In this document: in pieces, positions 37,575 through 48,319 of the stretch
Layout: the number at the start of each line of letters is the position of its first letter
Position numbering within the stretch: the first letter of the stretch is position 1
Assembly: GCF_000954115.1 (NCBI RefSeq)
Contig: NZ_CP010797.1
Coordinates: forward strand, 2,418,001 to 2,482,000
Reading direction: 5' to 3'
DNA from: Rhodococcus sp. B7740
Lineage (GTDB): Bacteria > Actinomycetota > Actinomycetes > Mycobacteriales > Mycobacteriaceae
DNA: 64,000 nt
The notes under the pieces: generated by a model
The model's input: only the letters and a program-made list of their open reading frames with translations
Told to the model about the DNA's origin: nothing
Databases searched by the model: none
Translations under genes and position numbers: made by a program

Positions 37575-38450
37575 TCAGGCTTCGGTGGCGGCCAAGCGGA
37601 CGAAGGCTGCGGCGTCGATGGTTTCGCCTCGCGCCGTCGGGTCGATTCCGGCCTCACGCAACCGGCGTTCGGCCGCCACCGGGGAGCCGGCCCAGCCGGC
37701 GAGGGCCGCTCGCAGGGTCTTTCGTCGCTGCGCGAATGCGGCATCGATCACCGCGAAGACGGCCTTGCGATGCGCGGTGTCGGTGGGCCACGGCGGCTCG
37801 TCGTACCGATCGATACGCACCAGGCCCGACTCGACCTTGGGCACCGGCCAGAACACCGAACGGCCCACCGCGCCGGCCCTTTTGACGTCACCGAAGAACC
37901 TGGCCTTGACGCTGGGGATGCCGTAGATCTTGCTGCCCGGTACCGCGGCGAGTCGATCGGCCACCTCGGCTTGGACCATCACCACCGCGACACGGAGGCT
38001 CGGCAATTCCGAGAACAGATGAATCAGCACGGGAACGGCGACGTTGTAGGGGAGGTTGGCCACCAGTGCAGTCGGCTCCCCCGCGATGTCCGCCGCTCGG
38101 ACGCGAAGCGCGTCGGCCTCGATCACCGTCAGCCGATCGGCCAGGGTCGGGGCTCGGTCTGCCACCGTGGTGGGCAAGCGGTTCGCGAGCTTGGGATCGA
38201 TCTCGACGGCGATGACGGATTCGGCCACGTCGAGCAACGCCAGAGTCAGCGAACCGAGGCCGGGGCCGACCTCGAGGACCGTGTCCTGAGGGCCTACTCC
38301 CGCGGAGGCGACGATGCGTCGAACAGTATTTGCGTCGTGCACGAAGTTCTGCCCGAGCTGCTTGGTGGGCCGCACGTCGAGCTCGGCTGCGAGGGAGCGG
38401 ACCTCGGCGGGACCGAGCAGAGCCGCGGATCCCCTCACATGTTCGGACAC
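37575..38450 (-). CDS. rsmA: 16S rRNA dimethyladenosine transferase
   Basis: Also called KsgA. It dimethylates the two adjacent adenines near the 3' end of 16S rRNA. The 291 residues contain [12 protein letters not shown], the SAM loop [16 protein letters not shown], and the catalytic [14 protein letters not shown] 38450. A tandem repeat array separates it from the upstream rpfB gene on the same strand. Confidence 0.96.
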   Translation of the reverse strand: MSEHVRGSAALLGPAEVRSLAAELDVRPTKQLGQNFVHDANTVRRIVASAGVGPQDTVLEVGPGLGSLTLALLDVAESVIAVEIDPKLANRLPTTVADRAPTLADRLTVIEADALRVRAADIAGEPTALVANLPYNVAVPVLIHLFSELPSLRVAVVMVQAEVADRLAAVPGSKIYGIPSVKARFFGDVKRAGAVGRSVFWPVPKVESGLVRIDRYDEPPWPTDTAHRKAVFAVIDAAFAQRRKTLRAALAGWAGSPVAAERRLREAGIDPTARGETIDAAAFVRLAATEA

Positions 38451-38467
38451 GGCGGAAACTCTACGTG

Positions 38468-38632
38468 GGCAGGAGTGGAGCCTGCGGAATGACCCAGGAA
38501 GGCAGGAGTGGAGCCTGCGGAATGACCCAGGAAGGCAGGAGTGGAGCCTGCGGAATGACCCAGGAAGGCAGGAGTGGAGCCTGCGGAATGACCCAGGAAG
38601 GCAGGAGTGGAGCCTGCGGAATGACCCAAGGC
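38468..38632. repeat. 33-bp tandem repeat array, five copies
   Basis: Units start at 38468, 38501, 38534, 38567 and 38600. The core of each is GGCAGGAGTGGAGCCTGCGG followed by AATGACCCAGGAA; the fifth diverges after the CCCA. The copies are identical by eye. Each holds a small GCAGG-7-CCTGC hairpin. The array fills the gap between rpfB and ksgA. There are no spacers, so it is not a CRISPR. A related single unit lies at the start of the arsC-like gene (49441-49468). Confidence 0.97.
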
Positions 38633-38634
38633 AG

Positions 38635-39838
<1,204 letters not shown>

Positions 39839-39864
39839 TAGCACCCACGTCGCAACTTCGGCAG

Positions 39865-40692
39865 CTAGAGGCCGTACACCCGCTCCGCATTGGCTGTGGC
39901 GTGAGCAGCGAGCGCTGCGGGATCCTGACCGCGAACCTCGGCCAACGCCCGCGCGGTGTACGGCAGGCAGTACGGCTCGTTGGGTGCACCTCGATACGGA
40001 TGCGGCGTCAGGAACGGCGCGTCGGTCTCCATCAGCACGAGCTCGTCCGGTACCAGAACCGCGGCCTCCCGCAGCGCGTGCGCATTCTTGAAACTGACGG
40101 TCCCCGAAAAGCTGAGAACGTAACCGGCGTCGACGCAGGCCTTCGCGGTCTCGGGACCACCGGAAAAGCAGTGAAAGATCACCGTCTCGGGCGCACCTTC
40201 CGCCGTCAGAACGGCCAGCAGATCCTCGTCGGCCTCGCGATTGTGAATCATCAACGGCTTGTCCAGGCGCTTCGCGAGGTCGATGTGCCAGCGAAATCCC
40301 TCGTGTTGCTCGGCCACCGTGGCGCACCCGTCGAGCTTGCCCGGCCAGTAGTAGTCCAGTCCGGTCTCCCCGACCGCCACCACGCGAGGATCGGACGCCA
40401 ACCGCTCGATCTCGGCCTTGGCGTCGTCGTCGAGCACGTTCGCGCGGGTGGGATGAATCGCCACCGCGGCCCACACCCGCGGATCCCAGGACGCCGCGTC
40501 GACGGCGAAGCGCGCGGCATCGAGGTCGTCGGCAATCGTGACCACCCGCGTGACACCGACGGACTCGGCCTTGTCCACGATCGCGGCCACACTCGCCGCG
40601 TCGGTCGCCCCACACGCGTCGAGGTGGGTGTGCGCGTCGACGAGAGTGCCGACGGACTCGGGCAACGGTGGTGCGGGACGGTCTCTGCTCAC
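39865..40692 (-). CDS. tatD: TatD family metal-dependent deoxyribonuclease
   Basis: A 275-residue TIM-barrel hydrolase with the metal-binding VDAHTHLDAC near the N-terminus, GETGLDYYW, and IHNREADEDLLAVL. It is a 3'-5' exonuclease in E. coli. GTG 40692. It is divergent from metG (21-bp gap) and upstream of rpfB, as in M. tuberculosis (Rv1007c-Rv1009). Confidence 0.94.
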   Translation of the reverse strand: MSRDRPAPPLPESVGTLVDAHTHLDACGATDAASVAAIVDKAESVGVTRVVTIADDLDAARFAVDAASWDPRVWAAVAIHPTRANVLDDDAKAEIERLASDPRVVAVGETGLDYYWPGKLDGCATVAEQHEGFRWHIDLAKRLDKPLMIHNREADEDLLAVLTAEGAPETVIFHCFSGGPETAKACVDAGYVLSFSGTVSFKNAHALREAAVLVPDELVLMETDAPFLTPHPYRGAPNEPYCLPYTARALAEVRGQDPAALAAHATANAERVYGL

Positions 40693-40713
40693 GCTGGTTA
40701 GAGTAGGCGCACC

Positions 40714-42258
40714 ATGACTGCGCCAGCTGATGCCCCACGGCCACCGTTCTACGTCACCACGGCGATTGCGTACCCCAACGGCGCTCCGCACATCGGACAC
40801 GCCTACGAGTACATCGCCACCGACACCATCGCGCGCTTCAAACGCCTCGACGGCTACGACGTGCGATTCCTGACGGGTACCGACGAGCACGGCCTGAAGA
40901 TGCAGCAGACCGCCCAGACCGAGGGCGTGGACGTGCGTGAGCTCGCCGCGCGCAACTCCGACGCATTCCAGACCGCTCAGGACCTGCTGAAGATCTCCTA
41001 CGGACGCTTCATCCGCACCACCGACGCCGATCACCATGCCGCCAGCCAAGAACTGTGGAAGCGGATGGAAGCGAACGGCGACATCTATCTCGACTCCTAC
41101 TCCGGCTGGTACTCGGTACGAGACGAGGCGTTCTACACCGAGGCCGAGACCACCCTCGCCGAGGACGGCTCACGCGTCGCGACGGAGACGAACACTCCGG
41201 TCGAGTGGACCGAGGAGTCGTCGTACTTCTTCAAGCTGTCGCAGTACCAGGACAAACTGCTCGAGCTGTACGACGCGTCGCCGGACTTCATCGCGCCCGG
41301 CACCCGTCGCAACGAGATCGTGAACTTCGTCGCGGGCGGCCTGCGCGACCTGTCGATCTCCCGAACGACGTTCGACTGGGGCGTGCCGGTGCCCGGCGAT
41401 CCGGCGCACGTGATGTACGTGTGGGTCGACGCGCTCACCAACTACCTCACCGGTGCCGGCTATCCCGACGTCGAGTCGGAGTCGTTCCGGAAATTCTGGC
41501 CTGCCGATCTGCACATCATCGGCAAGGACATCACCCGCTTCCACACCGTCTACTGGCCGGCGTTCCTGATGTCCGCGGGCATCGAACTGCCCAAGCGAGT
41601 GTTCGTGCACGGATTCCTGAACGTCAAGGGCGAGAAGATGTCCAAGTCTCTCGGCAACGTTCTGGACCCGAAATCGTTGGTGGAGAACTACGGCCTCGAC
41701 CCGGTGCGCTTCTTCTTCCTCCGCGAGGTCTCGTTCGGTCAGGACGGCAGCTACAGCCACGAGGCCATCGTCGCCCGCGTCAACGCCGACCTGTCCAACG
41801 AACTCGGCAACCTCGCGCAGCGTTCGCTGACGATGGTCGCCAAGAACCTCGACGGAGCTCTCCCGACACCGGGAGAATTCACCGCCGAGGACGACGCGAT
41901 GCTGGCCCGCGCCGATGCACTCCTCGAGCTCTGCCGACGCGAATTCGACGTGCAGGCAATCCATTCCGCGCTCGAAGCGATCTGGTCGGTGCTCGGTGAG
42001 ACCAACCGCTACTTCTCGCTGCAGCAGCCGTGGGTACTGCGCAAGACCGATCCCGATCGCATGGCCACCGTGCTGTACGTGACGATCGAGGTGCTGCGCA
42101 TCGTGAGCATCCTGACGCAGCCCGTCATGCCCGATTCCGCGTCGCGCATCCTCGACCTGCTCGGCGCACAGAACCGCGAATTCACCGACATCGCAACACG
42201 TTCGGTGCCCGGCACTGCACTACCGACCCCGACGCCGGTGTTCCCCAAGTACGAGTAG
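40714..42258 (+). CDS. metG: Methionyl-tRNA synthetase
   Basis: Class I synthetase of 514 residues. The HIGH motif appears as PHIGHAYEY near residue 23 and the KMSKS motif as [10 protein letters not shown] near residue 305. The zinc-knob cysteines found in some other types are absent, which is normal for the short actinobacterial form. There is no C-terminal tRNA-binding extension. ATG 40714. A palindromic repeat begins 14 bp after its stop codon. Confidence 0.97.
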   Translation: MTAPADAPRPPFYVTTAIAYPNGAPHIGHAYEYIATDTIARFKRLDGYDVRFLTGTDEHGLKMQQTAQTEGVDVRELAARNSDAFQTAQDLLKISYGRFIRTTDADHHAASQELWKRMEANGDIYLDSYSGWYSVRDEAFYTEAETTLAEDGSRVATETNTPVEWTEESSYFFKLSQYQDKLLELYDASPDFIAPGTRRNEIVNFVAGGLRDLSISRTTFDWGVPVPGDPAHVMYVWVDALTNYLTGAGYPDVESESFRKFWPADLHIIGKDITRFHTVYWPAFLMSAGIELPKRVFVHGFLNVKGEKMSKSLGNVLDPKSLVENYGLDPVRFFFLREVSFGQDGSYSHEAIVARVNADLSNELGNLAQRSLTMVAKNLDGALPTPGEFTAEDDAMLARADALLELCRREFDVQAIHSALEAIWSVLGETNRYFSLQQPWVLRKTDPDRMATVLYVTIEVLRIVSILTQPVMPDSASRILDLLGAQNREFTDIATRSVPGTALPTPTPVFPKYE

Positions 42259-42272
42259 AGCGCTCCGCGCAT

Positions 42273-42312
42273 GTGAGCGAAACTTCGTAGTGGGCTGCGA
42301 AGTTTCGCTCAC
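42273..42312. repeat. 40-bp palindromic repeat, copy 3 (perfect)
   Basis: GTGAGCGAAACTTCG and its exact complement CGAAGTTTCGCTCAC flank a 10-nt loop, giving a perfect 15-bp stem. It lies between the convergent metG and acyltransferase genes, where it could serve as a bidirectional terminator. Confidence 0.92.
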
Positions 42313-42329
42313 GTGCGGCGAAGCCGCAC

Positions 42330-43709
42330 TCACAAGGTCTTCTCGAGTTCCTCCAACGTGTTCTCCAGATGCGTCAGCATTCGCTGCAGGTGCGGCACAC
42401 TGCGTCGGCATCCGATGAGTCCGAAGTTCAGCGAGTCGCCGTTGCTGGCGACGGTGATGTTGAGAGCCTGCCCGTCGGCCACGATGGACGCCGGGTAGAT
42501 GCCGTCCAGTTTCGCGCCGTTCCAGTACAGATCCTCCTTGGATCCGGGAACGTTGGAGATGATGACGTTGAAGGGCGGCGGGGTGTAGTCGACGAATCCC
42601 GGCACCGGCCCGAACAGCAACGGAGCCATGGTGACTGCTCCCACGGCGAGCGCTTCGAGGGTGTTGAGCTCGCTCATCATCTGCTTGCCCTTGACGGTCG
42701 AATCCTTGATTCGCTCCAGCCGCGCGAGCGGATCGGATTCGTCCGTGGCGAGATTGCACAGGATGGTCGTCACCGAATTCCCGGCGTCCTTGCCGTCCCC
42801 CTCCTTGCGTAACGACACCGGAACCATTGCGATCAGCGGTTCCTCGGGCAGCGCGTTGCGATCGATGAGGTACGCGCGCAGAGCACCGGCGCACATCGCG
42901 AGCACCATGTCGTTGAGCGTGGCGTCCAGAGCCGTTCCGACCGTGCGGATCCGCTCGATCGACCAGCTCTCGGCAGCGAAGCGGCGCGCGCCACCGATGG
43001 GCACGTTGAACATGGTGCGCGGTGCCTGCAACGGCAGCTGAGCTCCTTCTTTCTTCAACGCGCGCAATCCGATTCGCGCCGAGGCCGGAGCGAAATCGAC
43101 GAGGTCGCCCGCGATCTTGCGCCCCAGTGACAGCCCACTGCCCAGCTGAGCAAGCCGTCCCGGCTGCTCCTCGACGCCCTGCTTCTTGCGCTTACCGAAC
43201 AGTGACGGGTCCCAGGTGGCGACTCCGCTTCGGTCGTCGGGATCGGTGGAGAGCGTGCGCTGCATGAGTTTCAATGCACTGACGCCGTCGACCAGCGAGT
43301 GATGCACCTTGGTGTACAACGCGATTCGGCCGTCCGCCAGACCCTCGATGATGTGCAGCTCCCACATCGGTCGATACCGATCGAGCGGTGCACTGTGATT
43401 GAGCGAGAGGAATTGGAACAGCTCGCGAATCCGACCGGGAGCAGGCAGCACCGTGCGGCGAACGTGGTACTCGAAATCCACGTCCGGATCGAAGGCCCAG
43501 GCCAGATTTCCCATGATCTGCACCGGACGCGCAGGGCGCTTACGGAAGAGCTCGTGTACCTCGCCGGTGGTGAACTTGCGGTGTACCTCCTCGGCGAAGT
43601 CGTGTGGATCACCGGGCGGGACGAACAACTCCAGACCGCCCACGTGCATCGGGTGCTCCCGTGACTCGGCGATCAGAAACATCGATTCCGTGATGGGCAT
43701 GAGTGCCAT
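42330..43709 (-). CDS. Wax ester synthase/diacylglycerol acyltransferase (WS/DGAT)
   Basis: A 459-residue acyl-CoA-dependent acyltransferase that makes triacylglycerol or wax ester storage lipids. The catalytic HHSLVDG motif is at about residues 135-141, and the second conserved segment is NVPGSKEDLYWNGAKL. ATG 43709 (MALMPITESMF) lies behind AAGGGA; the open frame reaches 43751, but that stretch overlaps a probable operator. It is divergent from a lipase-like hydrolase, suggesting a local storage-lipid pair. Confidence 0.94.
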   Translation of the reverse strand: MALMPITESMFLIAESREHPMHVGGLELFVPPGDPHDFAEEVHRKFTTGEVHELFRKRPARPVQIMGNLAWAFDPDVDFEYHVRRTVLPAPGRIRELFQFLSLNHSAPLDRYRPMWELHIIEGLADGRIALYTKVHHSLVDGVSALKLMQRTLSTDPDDRSGVATWDPSLFGKRKKQGVEEQPGRLAQLGSGLSLGRKIAGDLVDFAPASARIGLRALKKEGAQLPLQAPRTMFNVPIGGARRFAAESWSIERIRTVGTALDATLNDMVLAMCAGALRAYLIDRNALPEEPLIAMVPVSLRKEGDGKDAGNSVTTILCNLATDESDPLARLERIKDSTVKGKQMMSELNTLEALAVGAVTMAPLLFGPVPGFVDYTPPPFNVIISNVPGSKEDLYWNGAKLDGIYPASIVADGQALNITVASNGDSLNFGLIGCRRSVPHLQRMLTHLENTLEELEKTL

Positions 43710-43732
43710 GAGCTGTCCCTTTTCCATTTGTT

Positions 43733-43756
43733 TTCGGTCACGGTACGGCACCGAAT
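43733..43756. promoter_or_regulatory. Dyad element between DGAT and hydrolase genes
   Basis: TTCGGTCACGGTACGG then CACCGAAT. TTCGGT and ACCGAA form the outer arms of a 23-bp dyad centred on GTAC. It starts 24 bp upstream of the DGAT start and ends 140 bp before the hydrolase start. It matches the rpfB element in 22 of 24 bases. Confidence 0.62.
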
Positions 43757-43895
43757 GTGACTCAGAACACGACCTTACGTCCGGTCACGAAAAGCTACCC
43801 GCTATTGTCCGTTACCAGGGGTTCCAACAAGAGCGGGGTTCCGACGCACGGCGCAGATGCGCCGTGCACCGACGACGGGGATGGAGGCGACGGCT

Positions 43896-44900
43896 ATGAA
43901 TCCGGCGCTCACCGTAGTGAAATCGACCGACCCAGCAGTCACCGCACGCAGGCATTACGTCCGCGGCGCAAGCCTGCAGTCGCAGATTCTGTCCAAGGGC
44001 CTACAGCTCACTGTCCGACCGTTCCTGACGATCTGGGCGCAGACACCGTCACTTCCGTGGCCCATGGGGTTGGTCGATTACGCCGGACTGCTCGTCCCCC
44101 AGATCAGCGGCACCACCCGCAGCCGCGTCATGCTCGCCGAGTGCGACGCCGAATGGATCAGAGCCGAGGGCACCGGGTCCGATCGCGTGGTGCTCTACCT
44201 GCACGGGGGTGCCTTCGTCTGCTGCGGGCTGCGCACCCATCGCCGAATGACCTCGCGAGTGTCGAAACACGTCGACGGAGCGGTGCTGTCGGTGAACTAC
44301 CGCATGATGCCGCGCAATCCGATCAGCCATGCGGTCGAGGACGGTGTCGACGCGTACCGCTTCCTCCTCGATTCCGGATACCGGCCGGAGCAGATCATCC
44401 TGGGCGGCGACTCGGCAGGCGGATACCTCGCGTTCATGGTCACCCTGGCGCTGCGTACCGTCGACTTGCCCGCGCCCGGAGGAATCTTCACCATGTCCCC
44501 CCTGACCGACATGGACCCCACCCGCAAACTCGACCACGAGAACGCGTCGAAGTGTTCGGTCTTCCCGTCCAATGCGGTTCCCGCACTCACCGCACTGGCC
44601 GATCGTGTCGATGCGCGCATCGTCGTCGACGGCGACGTGGGTCCGCGGGTGTCACCGGTCGACGGAGATCTGACCGGCCTTCCGCCGGTGCTGATCCAGG
44701 TCGGTTCGACCGAAATGGTCTATGCCGACGCCGAACTCATGGCTCAGCGACTCGCCGTCGCCGGAGTGGACTGCGAGTTGCAGGTGTACGAGGACCAGGT
44801 CCACGTGTTCCAGGCAGCCGATTTCGTCCCCGAGGCCCGCCGCGCGCTCAGAGCCATCGGCGAGTTCGCGCGGAACGTCAGCCCCCGCAGAGAAAGCTGA
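43896..44900 (+). CDS. Alpha/beta hydrolase of the hormone-sensitive lipase family
   Basis: A 334-residue esterase/lipase with the HSL oxyanion motif HGGAF, the nucleophile elbow GGDSAGG, a late Asp in GSTEMVYADAE, and the catalytic His in EDQVHVFQ. Start ATG 43896 has GGAGG 8 nt upstream. It may act on the neutral lipids made by the divergent acyltransferase. It is followed 14 bp later by an SRPBCC gene. Confidence 0.92.
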   Translation: MNPALTVVKSTDPAVTARRHYVRGASLQSQILSKGLQLTVRPFLTIWAQTPSLPWPMGLVDYAGLLVPQISGTTRSRVMLAECDAEWIRAEGTGSDRVVLYLHGGAFVCCGLRTHRRMTSRVSKHVDGAVLSVNYRMMPRNPISHAVEDGVDAYRFLLDSGYRPEQIILGGDSAGGYLAFMVTLALRTVDLPAPGGIFTMSPLTDMDPTRKLDHENASKCSVFPSNAVPALTALADRVDARIVVDGDVGPRVSPVDGDLTGLPPVLIQVGSTEMVYADAELMAQRLAVAGVDCELQVYEDQVHVFQAADFVPEARRALRAIGEFARNVSPRRES

Positions 44901-44914
44901 GATACGTTCTCCCC

Positions 44915-45343
44915 ATGGCAGTCACAGTGAACAAGTCCGTCGACATCGACGCGGATGCAGCGGCAGTACTCGAGGTTCTCGCCGACGTCGAGGGCATTCC
45001 CTCGTGGTCCCCGGTACACAAGAAGTGCGAGGTCGTCGATCGGTTCGACGACGGCAAGCCGCACCACGTGAAGATGCAGGTCTCGATCATCGGAGTCAAC
45101 GACGAACAGCTCGTCGAGTACACGTGGTCGGACAACGAGGTGTCCTGGACTCTCGTGGAGAGCAACCAACAGAAGGCCCAGGACGGCCGGTACACCCTGA
45201 CTCCGAAGGGCGACGCCACCCACGTCGAATTCGAGCTGACCGTCGACCCGAAGGTCCCGCTTCCCGGCTTCCTGGTGAAGAAGGGAACCAAGACGATCCT
45301 CGAGGCCGCCACGGAGGGCCTGCGTCAGCAGGTCGTCGGCTGA
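44915..45343 (+). CDS. SRPBCC (polyketide cyclase/START-like) family protein
   Basis: A 142-residue protein with the helix-grip fold that binds lipids or other hydrophobic ligands. Recognisable parts are the N-terminal AVTVNKSVDIDADAAAVLEVL and the IPSWSPVHKKCEVV strand. It starts at ATG 44915. It is probably co-transcribed with the hydrolase upstream. The mycobacterial relatives are often called Rv-type cyclase/dehydrase proteins without known ligands. Confidence 0.88.
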   Translation: MAVTVNKSVDIDADAAAVLEVLADVEGIPSWSPVHKKCEVVDRFDDGKPHHVKMQVSIIGVNDEQLVEYTWSDNEVSWTLVESNQQKAQDGRYTLTPKGDATHVEFELTVDPKVPLPGFLVKKGTKTILEAATEGLRQQVVG

Positions 45344-45347
45344 CGCG

Positions 45348-46172
45348 CTACTGCTCCTTGCGCGCAGCGAGCACTGCCTCGTAGACCTCACGCTTGGAGA
45401 CGCCGTCGACCGCCACCTGGGCACAGGCGTCCTTCAACCGCATGCCCGACGCCACCAGCGCTTCCACGTCGGCAACGAGATCCTCGGGCTCCTCGGCAAC
45501 GGCGACGGCTCCTTCGAGCACGACGGTGATCTCGCCGCGCACGCCTGCCCTCGACCATTCGAGCAACTCGCCGAGGCCACCGCGTCGGACTTCCTCGTAG
45601 GTCTTGGTCAGCTCCCGGCACACCGCGGCGCGGCGGTCGGAACCGAGCACGTGGACGGCGTCCTCGAGGCATGCGACGAGGCGGTGCGGTGCCTCGAAGA
45701 AGACGATGGCGCGTGGTTCGGCGCGCACCGACTGGAAGTAGCTGCGACGCTGCCCCTGCTTGCGTGGCGCGAACCCGTCGAAGCAGAACCGTTCGACGGG
45801 AAGACCGGACAGTGCAAGTGCGGTCGTCACGGCGGACGGACCGGGCAGACAGGTCACCGGCAGATCGGCGTCGACGCACGCCGCGACGAGGCGGTAGCCG
45901 GGATCGCTGACCGACGGCATCCCGGCGTCGGTGACCAACAGCACCGTCTTGCCCTCTGCCACGGCCTCGACCAGCGCCGGCAGGCGAGCCGTCTCGACCT
46001 GATCGTAGAAACTGACGACCCTGCCCGAGATCACCACGCCGAGCGAGGAAGCGAGTTGCTTGGTGCGCCGGGTGTCCTCGGCGGCGACGACATCGGCACT
46101 GCCGAGGGCGTCGCGCAGGCGCTGCGAGGCGTCACCGACGTCGCCCATCGGGGTGGCGGCAAGGATGAGCAT
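45348..46172 (-). CDS. rsmI: 16S rRNA (cytidine(1402)-2'-O)-methyltransferase
   Basis: SAM-dependent methyltransferase of the tetrapyrrole-methylase fold with 274 residues. Diagnostic segments are ILAATPMGDVGDASQRL, AAEDTRRTKQLASSLG, VTDAGMPSVSDPG and FEAPHRLVACLED. I use ATG 46172; the frame stays open to a GTG at 46214. It is divergent from pmt, as in M. tuberculosis (Rv1003/Rv1002c). Confidence 0.95.
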   Translation of the reverse strand: MLILAATPMGDVGDASQRLRDALGSADVVAAEDTRRTKQLASSLGVVISGRVVSFYDQVETARLPALVEAVAEGKTVLLVTDAGMPSVSDPGYRLVAACVDADLPVTCLPGPSAVTTALALSGLPVERFCFDGFAPRKQGQRRSYFQSVRAEPRAIVFFEAPHRLVACLEDAVHVLGSDRRAAVCRELTKTYEEVRRGGLGELLEWSRAGVRGEITVVLEGAVAVAEEPEDLVADVEALVASGMRLKDACAQVAVDGVSKREVYEAVLAARKEQ

Positions 46173-46240
46173 GGCTCCAGTGTCCCGTACGCGGTGCAGC
46201 GGTTTGTCGGGCACTACCGATCAACGCCTACGATCGGTAC

Positions 46241-47791
46241 GTGACCTTGCTGACCTCTGAGCGCTCCGGCGACCGGTCGATGGTCAGTCCCGGGCCGACC
46301 GTTGCCGCGCGCGACTGGTTCCACGACACCGATGTCCGCCGCGGTTGGATCGTCACCGTCGTCATCACCGTCATCTGCGCCATCACGCGCTTCACGATGT
46401 TGCGGTACCCCACCGATGCAGGAACCCCGGTCTTCGACGAGAAGCACTACGCGCCTCAGGGGTATCAGGTTCTCACCGGCGGCGGGCTCGAGGACAATCC
46501 GGCGTACGGGCTGGTGGTGCATCCACCGGTCGGCAAGCAGCTGATCGCCGTCGGAGAGGCGTTGTTCGGCTACAACGGGTGGGGTTGGCGTTTCTCCTCG
46601 GCCGTGGCCGGAACCCTGTTGGTACTGCTGGTCATTCGGATCGTGCGCCGGCTCGCTCGCTCGACAGTCGTCGGTGCGATCGCGGGAATTCTGCTGACCG
46701 TCGACGGCGTGACGTTCGTCAGCAGCCGGATCGGCATGCTGGACATCTTTCTCGCACTGTTCGTCACCGCGGCACTGGGCTGCTTGGTAGTCGACCGCGA
46801 CGACATGCGGCGGCGACTGTCGAGAGTACGCGCCGACGGCCGAATGGACGCCAGTGTTCTGGGGCCGCGAATGGGGGTGCGCTGGTGGCGATTCGGGGCG
46901 GGCGTGATGCTGGGTCTCGCCTGCGGCACCAAGTGGTCGGGTCTGTACTTCATCGCGTTCTTCGGATTGCTGAGCGTGGCATTCGATGTGGCGGCGCGGC
47001 GCTCGTACGGCGTCGGACGCCCGTGGCGGGGAACGGCGTTGCGCGACATCGGCCCTGCGCTGTACGCGCTGGTGGTCGTCCCGATCGCGGTGTATCTGAT
47101 GACCTACTGGGCGTGGTTCACCTCCGAGACCGGCGTGGACCGGCACGAGGTCGGCAACGGAATCGGTGCAGGCGGGCCGTTCTCGTTCCTTCCGGAAGCA
47201 CTGCGTTCGCTCTGGTACTACAGCGGCAACGTGCTTAAATTCCATGAGGGCCTGACCAATTCGGCAGGCAACCGGCACCCGTGGGAATCGAAGCCGTGGA
47301 CCTGGCCGATGGGCCTTCGGCCGATGCTGTACTACTTCGCCGACGGCGAGAGCGTATCCGGGTGCTCGGCGTCCTCGTGCGTGAAGGCGATCATGCTGAT
47401 CGGCACTCCCGCGATGTGGTGGTTGGCACTGCCGATGCTGGCCTGGGTGATCTGGTCGGTGTTCGTCCGACGCGATTGGCGTTACGCCACCGTGCTCGTC
47501 GGCTATTCCGCAGCCTTGTTGCCCTGGTTCACCACGCTCGACCGGCAGATGTACTACTTCTACGCGGTGGCACTGGCCCCGTTCATGGTGATGGGCTTCG
47601 CGTTGGTGTTGGGCGACATCATCGGCAAGGCCACCGCATCGGCCGAACGGCGAGGTACCGGACTACTGCTGGTGTCCCTGTACCTCGCCGTGGTGATAGC
47701 GAACTTCGTCTGGCTCTGGCCGATTCTCACCGCAATGCCGATCACGCCACAGATGTGGCAGGAACAGTTGTGGTTACCGAGTTGGCGGTAG
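46241..47791 (+). CDS. pmt: Protein O-mannosyltransferase (dolichyl-/polyprenyl-phosphate-mannose dependent)
   Basis: A 516-residue GT39 membrane enzyme with about ten helices that mannosylates secreted proteins on Ser/Thr. The first external loop has the essential acidic pair in TPVFDEKHYAPQGYQ, and further on is ACGTKWSGLYFIAFFG. The C-terminal FTTLDRQMYYFYAVALAPFM is typical of mycobacterial PMT. GTG 46241. Confidence 0.95.
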   Translation: MTLLTSERSGDRSMVSPGPTVAARDWFHDTDVRRGWIVTVVITVICAITRFTMLRYPTDAGTPVFDEKHYAPQGYQVLTGGGLEDNPAYGLVVHPPVGKQLIAVGEALFGYNGWGWRFSSAVAGTLLVLLVIRIVRRLARSTVVGAIAGILLTVDGVTFVSSRIGMLDIFLALFVTAALGCLVVDRDDMRRRLSRVRADGRMDASVLGPRMGVRWWRFGAGVMLGLACGTKWSGLYFIAFFGLLSVAFDVAARRSYGVGRPWRGTALRDIGPALYALVVVPIAVYLMTYWAWFTSETGVDRHEVGNGIGAGGPFSFLPEALRSLWYYSGNVLKFHEGLTNSAGNRHPWESKPWTWPMGLRPMLYYFADGESVSGCSASSCVKAIMLIGTPAMWWLALPMLAWVIWSVFVRRDWRYATVLVGYSAALLPWFTTLDRQMYYFYAVALAPFMVMGFALVLGDIIGKATASAERRGTGLLLVSLYLAVVIANFVWLWPILTAMPITPQMWQEQLWLPSWR

Positions 47792-47814
47792 GGCGGTCGG
47801 GCCAGGCCGAAGCA

Positions 47815-47833
47815 GAGCCGGCGGAACGACCTA
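47815..47833. repeat. Degenerate copy of the GAGCCTGCGGAAYGACC repeat
   Basis: GAGCCGGCGGAACGACCTA lies between the convergent pmt and DoxX genes. It differs at two positions from the unit fused to the arsC-like gene. A single short match could be chance, so confidence is modest. Confidence 0.35.
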
Positions 47834-48253
47834 TGCCAGCAGTGCCGTCTTGCCCTTGGTGACGCCGTCGATGCTGATGCGTCCGGCACCGAATGCAGCG
47901 AGCAGGAGCGAACCGACGCCGAGCGCGACGACCAGTTCGTAACCGTTGTCCGCAGCGAAGACGCCGTTCTCGAAGTGGACGAAGACGGCAGCACCGAGCA
48001 TGTCCAGGAACAGCAGCAGCCCAGCGATCGGGGTGAAGATCCCGAGCACGAGCGCTCCGCCACCGATGAGTTCGACGAACGTCGCGAAGTACGCGGACGC
48101 GGTGGGCAGCGGAATGTTCATCGCCTCGAAGCTCGCGGCGGCACCATCGAGACCGTAGGTGTTGAGCTTCTGCCACCCGTGGGCGATGAAGACGACTCCC
48201 AGTCCGATTCGAGCAACGAGGGCGACGGCGTCGCGGACGACGGTGGAATTCAT
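47831..48253 (-). CDS. DoxX family membrane protein
   Basis: A 140-residue protein with four predicted helices. Family features are GLGVVFIAHGWQKL and FVELIGGGALVLGIFTPIAG. In mycobacteria a DoxX protein forms a membrane oxidoreductase complex with SseA and SodA that detoxifies radicals; neither partner is in the window. ATG 48253. Confidence 0.9.
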   Translation of the reverse strand: MNSTVVRDAVALVARIGLGVVFIAHGWQKLNTYGLDGAAASFEAMNIPLPTASAYFATFVELIGGGALVLGIFTPIAGLLLFLDMLGAAVFVHFENGVFAADNGYELVVALGVGSLLLAAFGAGRISIDGVTKGKTALLA

Positions 48254-48319
48254 GACACATCCTTCTGGCAGGGCGGTACGGGCAGCACCACCCTGACAGA
48301 AGTAGGTTGAAGCGTCAAC

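Noticed and set aside
38468-38632. CRISPR array
   Set aside because: Units abut with no unique spacers and no cas genes are present.
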